Source: a virus. Taken from it: a stretch of 36,858 nt of DNA. The position numbers and the translations under genes are program-made. A model generated the notes under the pieces. It was not told the origin of the DNA. It saw only the letters and a program-made list of their open reading frames with translations, and did not search any database. Shown piece by piece: positions 21,520 through 29,780 of the stretch; within the stretch, counting starts at the first letter, position 1, and each line of letters opens with the position of its first letter. Location: positions 1 through 36,858 of IMG/VR virus record IMGVR_UViG_3300034158_000002. The stretch is one strand, 5' to 3'.

Positions 21520-21922
21520 ATCCACGATGCCTTCGTGGAAAGCCCGCAAGGTAATGGAGCAGGGCGGTGTATGCCCTGTTAGCCTCAAGCCTTTCGATCC
21601 TAAGAACATGAAGGACGCGGTTATCGACCACGATCACATTACAGGGGAGATACGTGGTGTACTCAGCCGCTCAGCTAACGCAGTTGAAGGTAAGGTGCTC
21701 TCAGCTGTTGCTCGCTGGGGTGGTTGCGGTATGGACTATGATACCGTTCTGCCGTACCTCAAGCGCCTCATTGCATATCTGGAACAACCGGGCTGCGGCC
21801 TTGTGTACCACACCCACCTCACTGAAGACGAGAAGCGTCTGAAGCGGAACGCCGACGCCCGCAAGGCAAGGGCTACCCGCACAGCTCGCACCGTAGTTCG
21901 CAAGACAAGGGCAACGGCATGA
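21479..21922 (+). CDS. Recombination endonuclease VII-like
   Basis: 147 residues from GTG 21479, supported by GGAGG at 21467-21471. The signature CPVSLKPFDP, then VIDHDHITGEIRGVLS (D50, H51, D52, H53, R59) and N67 in RSANAVEGKV is the beta-beta-metal core of T4 endonuclease VII. It resolves branched DNA before packaging, the job of gp3 in T7. The usual zinc cysteines are incomplete. The tail is very basic (KARATRTARTVVRKTRATA). The start lies inside the HNH gene, whose stop is 41 bases downstream; the next gene begins by ATGA overlap. Confidence 0.88.
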   Translation: MVPNDKPVTRKLARSTMPSWKARKVMEQGGVCPVSLKPFDPKNMKDAVIDHDHITGEIRGVLSRSANAVEGKVLSAVARWGGCGMDYDTVLPYLKRLIAYLEQPGCGLVYHTHLTEDEKRLKRNADARKARATRTARTVVRKTRATA

Positions 21923-22107
21923 ACATCGAAGAAGAAGTCGAGAAGTGTGTAGCTGGTCTGACCCTCGTTAACCGGTACTCAGGTCGGGAGTACGAGATCG
22001 GTGAATTACCGGGACGTAAGGGGCAGGTGTACAACCTGACCATAACAGTCACGCGCGTAGGTGAACCCACTATGCACCAGCTACTGGTGGCTGCGGAGGC
22101 TAAGTGA
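21919..22107 (+). CDS. Small acidic protein, unknown
   Basis: 62 residues, MNIEEEVEKCVAGLTLVNRY onward, with beta strands (VYNLTITVTRVG) in the second half. It overlaps endonuclease VII by ATGA and the next gene by GTGA, so it belongs to a continuous translational string. No family recognised. Confidence 0.65.
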   Translation: MNIEEEVEKCVAGLTLVNRYSGREYEIGELPGRKGQVYNLTITVTRVGEPTMHQLLVAAEAK

Positions 22108-22325
22108 GGACATGGAACTACAAGGGCAACCAGAACGGGTACCAAACCCGTATCCAGCGTGGCCACTCAGGACTCATCCACATCTTCCAGACTAAGGATG
22201 GAGGTGTGCAGATGAACCAGACCAACGATGTGTCAGTAGTTGTATTCCGGGAGGATCAGCTACGTAAGATTCTCTCGGACAAGAAGCGATTCCCGCGAGA
22301 GAAGAAATCCAAACGAGGTAAGTAA
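22104..22325 (+). CDS. Small basic protein, unknown (GTG start)
   Basis: 73 residues from GTG 22104 (CGGAGG upstream). N-half with YQTRIQRGHSGLIHIFQTKD, then VSVVVFREDQL, and a strongly basic end (KKRFPREKKSKRGK). The stop shares a base with the metallophosphoesterase start. Probably nucleic acid binding by charge, otherwise unknown. Confidence 0.65.
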   Translation: MRTWNYKGNQNGYQTRIQRGHSGLIHIFQTKDGGVQMNQTNDVSVVVFREDQLRKILSDKKRFPREKKSKRGK

Positions 22326-23305
22326 TGCGCGCTCCACTAATGAACCTGTTCACTTCAAAGCAGCACGGCACCATCCTCCGCACTAAGTGCAACGTCACAG
22401 CCGCTGATCACTACAACAACATCCTCCCCGCCTCATCCGGCCCCGGTGTGAAAGTCACTCGACAGAATGTCAAGTACTGGCGCCTCATCTACACGGACTA
22501 CGCTGGCAGCAAGTCCAAAGCTAACGCCTCCCTGAAGGAAGAACGCAAGCTAATCCCCGCTGCGCCTCTTGGCGTAGGGGGTTTGTTCGCTCCTGATAAG
22601 GTGTACCGAAGCATCGTCGTGATGCCTGACCTGCATGCCCCGTATCACCACCAAGACGCACTGGCCTTTATGGGGGCAGTGCTTAAGGCGTTCAAGCCGG
22701 AACTGGTTGTGAACCTCGGGGATGAGACGGACAAGCACGCAATGAGCTTCCACGACTCAGACCCTAACCTGATGTCGGCAGGCGACGAACTCGAAGCCTC
22801 CCGTAAGGTGCTGGCCGGGTTCGCCAAGATCATGCCGAACGTCCTGCTGTGTGACTCGAACCACGGTAGTATGCACTACCGCAAGGCTAAGCACCACGGC
22901 ATCCCTGTGCAGTACCTGAAGGACTACCGCGACATACTGTTCCCTGAGGGCGGCGGTGAGGGTTGGCACTGGGCTGAGAACTGGCGCGTCAATACCCCGT
23001 TGGGTGAGGTCATGTTCAAGCACCAACCGTCCGGCCCTATCCTGAACGATGCGGCTCACAACCAATGCAACCTTGCAGTAGGCCACCACCACGGGAACTT
23101 CTCCGTGGAGTACACGGCCAGCTCGAAGCACATCTACTGGGGTGCGTACTTCGGATGCTTGATCGACAAAGACAAGTTGGCCTTCGCCTATGGCAAGCAC
23201 TTTCCGCGCAAGCCAGTCGTTGGCTGTGGGGTGATCTTGGATGGTCGCCCTATGCTGGTGCCGATGATCCTGAAGAAAGACGGTCGCTGGATCGGTCGAC
23301 TTTAA
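22325..23305 (+). CDS. Calcineurin-like metallophosphoesterase
   Basis: 326 residues. The dinuclear metal site is visible in order: MPDLHAP (D102, H104), LGDETD (D133), CDSNHG (N179, H180), and a late VGHHHG. The preceding 90 residues are a separate helical region (VTRQNVKYWRLIY) that could recognise DNA or a partner. Related phosphoesterases lie near the polymerase genes of many T7-like phages; some act on nucleic acid ends or on cyclic nucleotides. Which applies here cannot be read from sequence. It starts with TAATG overlap to the previous gene. Confidence 0.9.
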   Translation: MRAPLMNLFTSKQHGTILRTKCNVTAADHYNNILPASSGPGVKVTRQNVKYWRLIYTDYAGSKSKANASLKEERKLIPAAPLGVGGLFAPDKVYRSIVVMPDLHAPYHHQDALAFMGAVLKAFKPELVVNLGDETDKHAMSFHDSDPNLMSAGDELEASRKVLAGFAKIMPNVLLCDSNHGSMHYRKAKHHGIPVQYLKDYRDILFPEGGGEGWHWAENWRVNTPLGEVMFKHQPSGPILNDAAHNQCNLAVGHHHGNFSVEYTASSKHIYWGAYFGCLIDKDKLAFAYGKHFPRKPVVGCGVILDGRPMLVPMILKKDGRWIGRL

Positions 23306-23325
23306 CCCTACTGCTGGAGCAACAT

Positions 23326-23835
23326 ATGGCAAAGATTGAGACAACCTTTAAGTTCTACTGCGACAAGCACATGGTGCAGTGCGTGAACTTCTGCCAGTAT
23401 TGCCGGAATGATGGGTACGCCAAGGCAGTATTGCCGGCCCCGCCTAAGGCTGGGGTTGTGCCGCCAGAGGGTTACGCTGACGGGAACCCTAAGTCCTTGC
23501 AGGGTGCGAAGAAGTTCAACCTCCGCTACCTCCCGCTCCCGGCGAACATCGCTGTCAACCAAGCACTCGAAGACGGTGCGAAGAAGTACGGTGCTGCGAA
23601 CTGGCGCGAGAAGGGTGTGGCTGCTTCGGTGTACATCGACGCAGCTAAGCGGCACATCGACCAGTACTTCGACGGTGGGCAGGACAATGCAGCAGACTCC
23701 GGAGTACATAACCTCGGGCATGCTATGGCCTGCCTTGCCATCATCATTGATGCGGAGTGGAACAAGTCGTTGAAGGACGACCGCCCGTTCCCATGCCGCG
23801 ACACTGACACCCTTCTGATGCGGGTTCCAGTATGA
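23326..23835 (+). CDS. DUF5664 / dATP-dGTP diphosphohydrolase-like protein
   Basis: 169 residues from ATG 23326 with GGAG upstream. Residues 12-26 carry four cysteines and a histidine (C12, H15, C19, C23, C26), a likely zinc knuckle. The main domain runs from LRYLPLPANIAVNQALEDGA through KKYGAANWRE, YIDAAKRHIDQYFDG and HNLGHAMACLAIIIDA, the all-helical pattern I associate with DUF5664 and the dATP/dGTP diphosphohydrolase N-terminal family. Such an enzyme would tune the nucleotide pool for phage replication. The identification is from pattern memory. Confidence 0.72.
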   Translation: MAKIETTFKFYCDKHMVQCVNFCQYCRNDGYAKAVLPAPPKAGVVPPEGYADGNPKSLQGAKKFNLRYLPLPANIAVNQALEDGAKKYGAANWREKGVAASVYIDAAKRHIDQYFDGGQDNAADSGVHNLGHAMACLAIIIDAEWNKSLKDDRPFPCRDTDTLLMRVPV

Positions 23836-24032
23836 CTAAGGTTAGCTGGGAAGCCTTCGAGGCCGAGATCGACGCGGTTCACCGTGATACTCGGGAGAAG
23901 GTGTACGGGTACATGGAGTCGGGCCACCACGGTGCGGCCCGCGAGTTAATCGCTGAGTACAGCAAGCTCCACCGCGACAAGGCAGAGGCCTTGCGCTTAG
24001 CCCTTGTACGTGACTTTGGAACTGGATTGTAA
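23832..24032 (+). CDS. Small helical protein, unknown
   Basis: 66 residues, coupled on both sides (ATGA with the preceding gene, TAATG with the RNA polymerase). Predominantly charged helix (WEAFEAEIDAVHRDTREKVY, HRDKAEALRLALVRD). Its position directly before the RNA polymerase gene, with shared stop and start bases, suggests it helps set polymerase translation. No family recognised. Confidence 0.65.
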   Translation: MTKVSWEAFEAEIDAVHRDTREKVYGYMESGHHGAARELIAEYSKLHRDKAEALRLALVRDFGTGL

Positions 24033-26491
24033 TGACTGACTGCCGTGAAGCGCAACTGAAGTATGAGATGGAACAGGACGCCGTGGCTAGTGCCGAGCGC
24101 CTTGAGAAGCTGAAGGCTTCTGCGCTTGACGGCGATGTCAACCTACCAAAAGCCAGCCGGTTCATCGGTCGAGCGTACGCTGCGGTTAAAGAGTCGATGC
24201 AGGAAGCGCAACTGGTGCCAAGGCGAGGCCCCGGTGCGAAGTTCGGGAAGTGGCTTAAGGCCCTAGACCTAGACGTAGCGGCTGTACTAGCAATCAGGGA
24301 GTGCATCACGCACCTGACAGGGCACAAGGTCAGGACCAAACCGGTGACCATCCAGCTACTGGCGGGTGCTATCGGGCGCCTGTTCGAGCTGGAGATCCGC
24401 ATCAAGGAAGCCCAGACCGTTAACCCTGTGTACATGCAGAAGATCCACGATCAGGTGAAGGAGCGCCGAACCACCTCGAAGCATCACTTGGCCGGGGTGT
24501 ACGGGAATGCCTACGAGCAGGTTATGAAGGACTTCGCTGACTCGAAGCTCTCTGCCACTGAGGTAGTGCAGCTCGGTAAGTTCGGGGTACAGGCTTGCAT
24601 GGACGCAGGGCTTGTGGTTCACATCAAGACCTTCGGCTCGAAGGGCAAGATGTACTACTATGAGATGGCCCCTGAAGTAACCGAGTTCCTACACAGCTAC
24701 GGGAACAAGGACGTGGCAGGCGTGATGGACAACTGCGCAGGAACCATGAGCTGCCCACCAGACCCGTGGACGAGTTTGCTGGGCGGCGGGTACCTATCCC
24801 ACCGGCGGAAGCAGCACGCCCCGCTGATGAGCTTACACGGGATCAGGAAGTCGGAGCGGCCCCGCCTCCGCGAAGAGTTCACAATCGAGAAGATGCCGAT
24901 GGTGTTCGAGTTCGCGAACTACCTTCAGGCGATCCCGCTGGAACTGCACATGCCCACCCTGAACCGCATCAAAGGGCTCTGGCAGCTCGGTGGCGGCGAT
25001 ATGGGAATCCCTACAAGGTTCCCACCCCCAAAGCCTGTGTGCCCGCTCCCAGAGACGTGGAGCAGGACTACCGGGACAGATCAGGAGGTCGAGGTATTCA
25101 TCGCATGGAAGCGAAAGGCGGCTGCGTGGTACGACGAGAAGCGGGACTGGTCGAGCAAGGTGCGTGAGATCGGTGGCTTCATCAAGGCCGCCAGCAAGCC
25201 GCAGGGGCCGCTCTGGCTCCCAGTCTTCTGTGACACACGGGGACGGTGGTACTACCGCTCCAGCCCGAACCCACAGGGCTCTGACTTGAGCAAGGCGTGC
25301 TTGCACTTCCACAACAAGAAGCCGCTCGGGAAACGGGGCCTGTACTGGCTCAAGGTGGCCGTGGCGAACTCCTTCGGCTACGACAAGGAACGGTTCGATA
25401 AGCGGGCCGAGTGGACCGACGAGAACTGGCACATCATTCAGAGGGCTCTAGCTGAGCCTGAGAACAACGCAGAGACATTTGGGAAGGACTCACCATGGGT
25501 AATGTACAGCGCCGCATACTGCTTATCACAGGCGCTTGCGTCGGGGAGCCCGGAGACATACGAGACTGGATTGCCAGTTCACATGGACGCTACCTGCTCG
25601 GGACTCCAGCACTTCAGTGCGATGCTTCGCGACCCGACGGGTGGCCGGTACGTGAACTTAACCGACGAGAGCTTCGTTGGGCCAAAGCAGGACATCTACA
25701 GCCGAGTCGCTACCAATACCGTAGCTGCCATTAAGCGTGATCTGGAGTCAGCTGACGAGGCGATCAGGCTGTACGCTGCCATCTGGCTGAGCGTGGAGCT
25801 GCCTCGGGATCTGGCCAAGACTCCAGTTATGACGTACGTGTACGGTGCAACACTGCGCGGAACATCTGAGTTCGTGCAGGTATTTGCAGAGAAACAATGG
25901 GGAACAGCCCTGTTCCCAGAAGGCGTATCGGCGTACCGGGCGAGCATGTACCTCGCTAAGAAGCTGTTCCAAGGAATCGGCGCTACAGTGCCAGCCTCTG
26001 AAGCAGCGATGCACTGGCTCCGGCAGGTTGCCCGCCAGATGCCGAACGGTAAGCGCATGGAGTGGACCACCCCGACTGGCTTCCGCGTCCAGCATGACTA
26101 CCAAGGCTTCGACGAGATAAACGTGTACCTTCGTTCCTGCGGGACGAGGGAGGCTTTAGTGCGGGAGTTCAACGACAGCACTAACCCTATGGCCATGCAG
26201 AACGCCATCGCCCCGAACTTCGTGCACGCTCTCGATGCCTCCCACCTAACAATGGTTGGGTTGGAGATGATGCGCTTAGGGTATGACATCCTCGCCATCC
26301 ACGACTCCTTCGGAACACACCCAAGCGACGTAGACGAGATGCACCGGGTTATCCGGGAGCAATTCGTTAAGCTGTACTCGAATGATGTACTAGCAGATTT
26401 CCTGTGGGAAGTGGGCGCTGAGGGTGAGGTTCCCATGAAAGGGCGTCTGGATTTGAACGAGATCCTGACCTCTGAATTCTTCTTCTGTTAG
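24032..26491 (+). CDS. Phage single-subunit DNA-directed RNA polymerase
   Basis: 819 residues, slightly shorter than T7 gp1 (883). It transcribes the structural and lysis genes. The upstream palm segment FCDTRGRWYYRSSPNPQG is followed by motif A, VHMDATCSGLQHFSAMLRD (catalytic D519). Motif B is DLAKTPVMTYVYG, with the catalytic Lys and Tyr, and motif C AIHDSFGTHP (catalytic D758). The protein ends in FFFC, keeping the aromatic foot (FAFA in T7) needed at the active site. Its position at the end of the replication genes and directly before the structural block is the phiKMV-like layout. Its stop codon overlaps the first base of a likely target promoter. Confidence 0.97.
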   Translation: MTDCREAQLKYEMEQDAVASAERLEKLKASALDGDVNLPKASRFIGRAYAAVKESMQEAQLVPRRGPGAKFGKWLKALDLDVAAVLAIRECITHLTGHKVRTKPVTIQLLAGAIGRLFELEIRIKEAQTVNPVYMQKIHDQVKERRTTSKHHLAGVYGNAYEQVMKDFADSKLSATEVVQLGKFGVQACMDAGLVVHIKTFGSKGKMYYYEMAPEVTEFLHSYGNKDVAGVMDNCAGTMSCPPDPWTSLLGGGYLSHRRKQHAPLMSLHGIRKSERPRLREEFTIEKMPMVFEFANYLQAIPLELHMPTLNRIKGLWQLGGGDMGIPTRFPPPKPVCPLPETWSRTTGTDQEVEVFIAWKRKAAAWYDEKRDWSSKVREIGGFIKAASKPQGPLWLPVFCDTRGRWYYRSSPNPQGSDLSKACLHFHNKKPLGKRGLYWLKVAVANSFGYDKERFDKRAEWTDENWHIIQRALAEPENNAETFGKDSPWVMYSAAYCLSQALASGSPETYETGLPVHMDATCSGLQHFSAMLRDPTGGRYVNLTDESFVGPKQDIYSRVATNTVAAIKRDLESADEAIRLYAAIWLSVELPRDLAKTPVMTYVYGATLRGTSEFVQVFAEKQWGTALFPEGVSAYRASMYLAKKLFQGIGATVPASEAAMHWLRQVARQMPNGKRMEWTTPTGFRVQHDYQGFDEINVYLRSCGTREALVREFNDSTNPMAMQNAIAPNFVHALDASHLTMVGLEMMRLGYDILAIHDSFGTHPSDVDEMHRVIREQFVKLYSNDVLADFLWEVGAEGEVPMKGRLDLNEILTSEFFFC

Positions 26492-26507
26492 AAGCCGGAT
26501 ATAATGG
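26491..26507 (+). promoter_or_regulatory. Probable phage RNA polymerase promoter A
   Basis: GAAGCCGGATATAATGG, identical to the copy at 29673 and one base different from that at 26605. The TATAAT core is not paired with a sigma70 -35 box at proper distance. All three copies lie outside genes and upstream of structural genes, as expected for promoters of the phage enzyme. Confidence 0.68.
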
Positions 26508-26604
26508 AAAGAGGATAAATAAATAGATTAGATATTGTATTAATACTTCTTTATATAAATATGAATATTAGTAGTTAATCTCTACATCTATTAAGGGTCT
26601 TCTT
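26508..26604. other. Very AT-rich spacer between tandem phage promoters; candidate replication origin
   Basis: About 97 bases dominated by A and T, including the palindrome GTATTAATAC, in an otherwise GC-rich genome. The T7 primary origin consists of two tandem phage promoters next to an AT-rich segment that melts easily and is primed by phage RNA polymerase. The same ingredients are present here. No gene is encoded. Confidence 0.45.
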
Positions 26605-26621
26605 GAAGCCGGGTATAATGG
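26605..26621 (+). promoter_or_regulatory. Probable phage RNA polymerase promoter B
   Basis: GAAGCCGGGTATAATGG; differs from the other two copies by G for A at position 9. It is preceded by CTT, as the copy at 29673 is by TTT, and followed by TACATC. It would drive the portal and scaffold genes. Confidence 0.68.
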
Positions 26622-26646
26622 TACATCAAACGAACATGGATGACCT

Positions 26647-26823
26647 ATGAAACCTACACAGCTAAAGGTGGAGTTCACGAAGCGTCAGCTAGATTACTTG
26701 GACAGGATGTTCCCTGAGCATGTCGGTACACCCGACACGTCTCATGAGAAGTTCCTGTTCCATGCAGGTCAGCGAAACGTAGTGGCTGCATTGAAGCATC
26801 TGCAACAGAAGGAGCAACCCTGA
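26647..26823 (+). CDS. Small conserved protein before the head genes, unknown
   Basis: 58 residues (MKPTQLKVEFTKRQLDYLDR onward, ending KHLQQKEQP). Basic helical protein. The ribosome site is weak (GGAT). Its stop is immediately followed by the next ATG. It is the first gene downstream of phage promoters A and B. Small genes at this position are common in T7-like phages, without known role. Confidence 0.65.
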   Translation: MKPTQLKVEFTKRQLDYLDRMFPEHVGTPDTSHEKFLFHAGQRNVVAALKHLQQKEQP

Positions 26824-27225
26824 ATGGGATTCTTCAAAAAGATTCGCAAGGTGGCAGCCAAGCTTGACTTAGGCCACCAGTACGGTAAGAAGATGGGCCT
26901 ACCAGATCCATCTGGTGATTTGTTCTACGGCTCTGACAAGGCGCTGAGCCCTGCGGAGCTAGCCCAAAAGAACGCCGATGCACAGGCTAAGCAGCAAGCA
27001 GATGCCCAGAACCAAGCAGCAGAGCAGGCAGCATTGGCCAGACAGCAGGCAGAGCAGCAGGCTCAGCAGATGGCCCTGATGCAGGCCAACTTCCAGACGG
27101 ACCTGAAGGGTGAGAACCTGAACTCGGTGATCGCTGGCGGTACAGCTGATATGGCATCGGCTGAAGCTGACCCAGCTAAGCGTAAGAAGGCATCTGGTCT
27201 GTCCAGTACCCTCGGGTTGGGCTGA
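26824..27225 (+). CDS. Small virion or tail-assembly protein (T7 gp7.3-like by position)
   Basis: 133 residues. A basic N-terminus (MGFFKKIRKVAAKLDLGHQY) is followed by a long Gln/Ala-rich coiled coil (about 45-90) and a short basic Gly/Ser/Leu tail (RKKASGLSSTLGLG). Basic ends around a Q/A-rich centre, directly upstream of the portal gene, resemble the gp6.7/gp7.3 class of small T7 virion proteins needed for infectivity and tail attachment. AAGGAG is its ribosome site, and its stop shares a base with the portal start (TGATG). Confidence 0.6.
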   Translation: MGFFKKIRKVAAKLDLGHQYGKKMGLPDPSGDLFYGSDKALSPAELAQKNADAQAKQQADAQNQAAEQAALARQQAEQQAQQMALMQANFQTDLKGENLNSVIAGGTADMASAEADPAKRKKASGLSSTLGLG

Positions 27226-28799
27226 TGGACTACTCTAGCCGTATCTCGCATAAGCAACGCTTCTCGAAGTATCGCGATGACACGGTGATCCAGAAGGCCA
27301 TTAAGATGGCGCACTGGACCCTACCCCAGCTGATGGCTGACCTCTCCCTATCCCTGAATGGCACACAGCACATTCTGGAACGGGACTACCAAGAGGTCGG
27401 CGCCCTGCTGGTGAACAACTTGTCGCCTAAGCTGGCTGCCATGCTGTTCCCGTCATCCCGTCCGTTCTACAAGATCGACGCCTCGGACGCGCTTGTGAAA
27501 GCAGCCGAGGGTAAGGGCATGACGAAGGTGCAGCTGACGAGTAACTTCGCCCAGCTTGAGCAGAAGTCGTGCCAACGGATCTTCCTGAACGCCTCGTACG
27601 CCCAGTTGATCCAACTGCTGCGGCATGTGATCGTCACAGGTACAGGCCTGATCTACCGCGACAGCAAGGCAGGGAAGTTCATCACGTACGGGCTACAGTC
27701 CTTCTCTTGCAAGCGCGATGGTCAAGGCACCCTGCTCGATACTGTGATCCGAGAGTACACGCACATCGAGGCACTGAGCCCAACGGTTCAGACTGCCCTG
27801 CGGATGGCGCACCGCTCTCGGTATGCACGTACCGATGATTGCCCACCGGTAGAGCTTTACACCCGCATCCAGCGTAAGCAGGGGGCTAGCGGTAAGGTGT
27901 ACTACGAGGTGACGCAGGAAGCAGACGAGGTGCCAGTTGGTACTACCGGTCTGTACCCAGAACTGCTGTGCCCTTGGCAGGTAGTGACGTGGAGCTTGAT
28001 CGCCGGTGAGAACTACGGCCGTGGGTTGGTTGAAGACTTCGCTGGCGGTTTCGCCAAGCTGTCTGACGGCTCCCACGCTGCGGCTCTGTACGGCATCGAG
28101 CTGATGAAGGTGGTGAACCTTGTAGCACCCGGTATGGGTGCCGACATCGACGAGCTGGCTAATGCCGAGTCCGGGGAATACGTGCAAGGCGCCCCCGGCG
28201 CTGTGAGTGCGTACGAGAACGGGGACGCCACTAAGCTACAAGTCATGCGTGCAGAGCTGGAGGCGGTTATCACTAACCTCTCCCGCGCTTTCATGTACAA
28301 GGGGAACACCCGCGAGGCTGAACGTGTAACAGCGTTCGAGATCAAGCAGGACGCACTTGAAGCAGACAACGTACTGGGTGGGGCTTACTCCACACTGGCC
28401 GCTGGTATGCAGGTGCCGTTTGCCCATATCCTGCTCACCGAAGTAAATAGCGACATGCTGGAAGGCATCGTCTCGAACACAGTAGAGCTAAACATCGTTG
28501 CCGGCATCCCGGCTCTCGGTAGGGCCACTGATGTTCAGAACCTGATCCTTGCGGCGCAGGACGCAATCGCTATCATTAACCCGCTCATCCAGACGGACAA
28601 GCGGATCGACGGTCAGAAGATCATGGACATGATCATGGCTGGCTCATCGGTTGACACCAGTCTGATCTACAAGTCAGACGACCAGCTAGCAAGTGAGGCT
28701 AAGGCCGCGCAGCAGCAGCAGCAGGGTCAGAACCAGATGATGGACGCAGCCGCAGCGTCAGAAGCGACCGACACACTCCAATCTATCCAAGGGAACTAA
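27225..28799 (+). CDS. Portal (head-tail connector) protein
   Basis: 524 residues, close to T7 gp8 (536). It forms the dodecameric ring at the packaging vertex. Recognisable blocks are LNGTQHILERDYQEVGALLV, LSPKLAAMLFPSSRPFYKID and NLSRAFMYKGNTREAERVTA, the last a conserved podovirus portal segment, and a Gln-rich end (AAQQQQQGQNQM). It sits between the small assembly protein and the scaffold, the standard order. Confidence 0.95.
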   Translation: MDYSSRISHKQRFSKYRDDTVIQKAIKMAHWTLPQLMADLSLSLNGTQHILERDYQEVGALLVNNLSPKLAAMLFPSSRPFYKIDASDALVKAAEGKGMTKVQLTSNFAQLEQKSCQRIFLNASYAQLIQLLRHVIVTGTGLIYRDSKAGKFITYGLQSFSCKRDGQGTLLDTVIREYTHIEALSPTVQTALRMAHRSRYARTDDCPPVELYTRIQRKQGASGKVYYEVTQEADEVPVGTTGLYPELLCPWQVVTWSLIAGENYGRGLVEDFAGGFAKLSDGSHAAALYGIELMKVVNLVAPGMGADIDELANAESGEYVQGAPGAVSAYENGDATKLQVMRAELEAVITNLSRAFMYKGNTREAERVTAFEIKQDALEADNVLGGAYSTLAAGMQVPFAHILLTEVNSDMLEGIVSNTVELNIVAGIPALGRATDVQNLILAAQDAIAIINPLIQTDKRIDGQKIMDMIMAGSSVDTSLIYKSDDQLASEAKAAQQQQQGQNQMMDAAAASEATDTLQSIQGN

Positions 28800-28800
28800 C

Positions 28801-29661
28801 ATGACCGAACAAGTACGCATTCCAGCTGGCACTGTACCACAAGCCCCACAAGGTCCGGGTGCAGCCGTGCATAGCCGCGAGGGTCACCACCCGATCCCAA
28901 ATGCTGCCGAGGCCACTCCCGGTTTCGTGTCGCAAGTACCAGCCGTACCAGCCGCACAATACCAAGCACCAGCGGCTGCACCGGCCACAGTGGACCCTAC
29001 CATCGCAGCCTTGCTGGCTGCCTTGTCCGGCCCTGCCCCAGCGGCAGCTGCCCCAGCACCCACCGCTGTTCAGGCGTACGCCCCGTCGGCCTCGGCTGAC
29101 CCGGTCGTGTCCAGTCTGAGCAACATCCTGTCGGGCTCCGGCATCGACGTGCAACGTGCAATCGCCAAGGCTGTAGAGTACGGTGATGCCTCCCTTATCG
29201 ACAAGGCGTACATCGCCTCCGTTGGTGGTGCCAATGCTGCGCACCTTACCCAACTGGCTGCTTCCCTAGTGGAGCATACGGGTCGAGAAGGCGAGGCTGC
29301 TGTAGCCTCTGCTTATGCACTGGCAGGCGGTCAGTCGAACTGGCATGCAGCTGCTGCTGTGTTCAACCAGTCGGCCCCGGCGCACATGAAGGCTGTGATT
29401 GCCCAGATGGCCGACTCCGGCATCCGCGCTCAGTCTGACGCCGCCGCCAAGATGGTCGTGGAGTTCGCCAAGGGTAACGGCGGTCTGGTACAGCCTGCTG
29501 GCCTGATCACAGGCCAAGCGGCACCGGGCGCTGAAGCTGCTCTGTCGAAGGACCAGTTCCAAGACGAGCTTCAGAAGCTGGATCGCAATTCCCGGACTTA
29601 CGCCCAAGAGCGTGGTGTGCTGTTCGGTCGCCGTGCCATGGGTAAAACCATGGGCCGCTAA
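28801..29661 (+). CDS. Capsid assembly scaffolding protein
   Basis: 286 residues, close to T7 gp9 (307). The first 110 residues are Pro/Ala-rich and disordered-looking (VPAVPAAQYQAPAAAPAT and similar), the middle is helical, and the end is basic (RTYAQERGVLFGRRAMGKT), as expected for the capsid-binding C-terminal part of a scaffold. It starts one base after the portal stop and precedes the capsid gene, from which it is separated by a phage promoter. Confidence 0.92.
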   Translation: MTEQVRIPAGTVPQAPQGPGAAVHSREGHHPIPNAAEATPGFVSQVPAVPAAQYQAPAAAPATVDPTIAALLAALSGPAPAAAAPAPTAVQAYAPSASADPVVSSLSNILSGSGIDVQRAIAKAVEYGDASLIDKAYIASVGGANAAHLTQLAASLVEHTGREGEAAVASAYALAGGQSNWHAAAAVFNQSAPAHMKAVIAQMADSGIRAQSDAAAKMVVEFAKGNGGLVQPAGLITGQAAPGAEAALSKDQFQDELQKLDRNSRTYAQERGVLFGRRAMGKTMGR

Positions 29662-29672
29662 GCCCAGCCTTT

Positions 29673-29689
29673 GAAGCCGGATATAATGG
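29673..29689 (+). promoter_or_regulatory. Probable phage RNA polymerase promoter C (capsid)
   Basis: GAAGCCGGATATAATGG, identical over 17 bases to the copy at 26491, followed by TAGAGGAAAC. It lies in the gap between scaffold and capsid genes, where a strong dedicated promoter for the most abundant virion protein is expected. Confidence 0.75.
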
Positions 29690-29693
29690 TAGA

Positions 29694-29748
29694 GGAAACG
29701 CCTGAGTAAGCACTGCCCGTTCTGGGTATGTAAGCAACCGACGTTTCC
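29694..29748 (+). promoter_or_regulatory. Structured leader of the capsid mRNA
   Basis: GGAAACG (29694-29700) pairs with CGTTTCC (29742-29748), enclosing a smaller stem TGCCC/GGGTA (29714-29718, 29724-29728). It begins directly after promoter C, so the capsid transcript would carry a closed 5' stem that may protect it from decay or serve as a processing site. Confidence 0.5.
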
Positions 29749-29780
29749 CAGCCATCCCTCATTAATGCAAGGAGCTACAA

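Noticed and set aside
26491-26621. TATAAT cores considered as host sigma70 promoters
   Set aside because: There is no -35 box at 16-18 bp and no extended -10 TG; the wider 17-base identity fits a phage polymerase promoter better.
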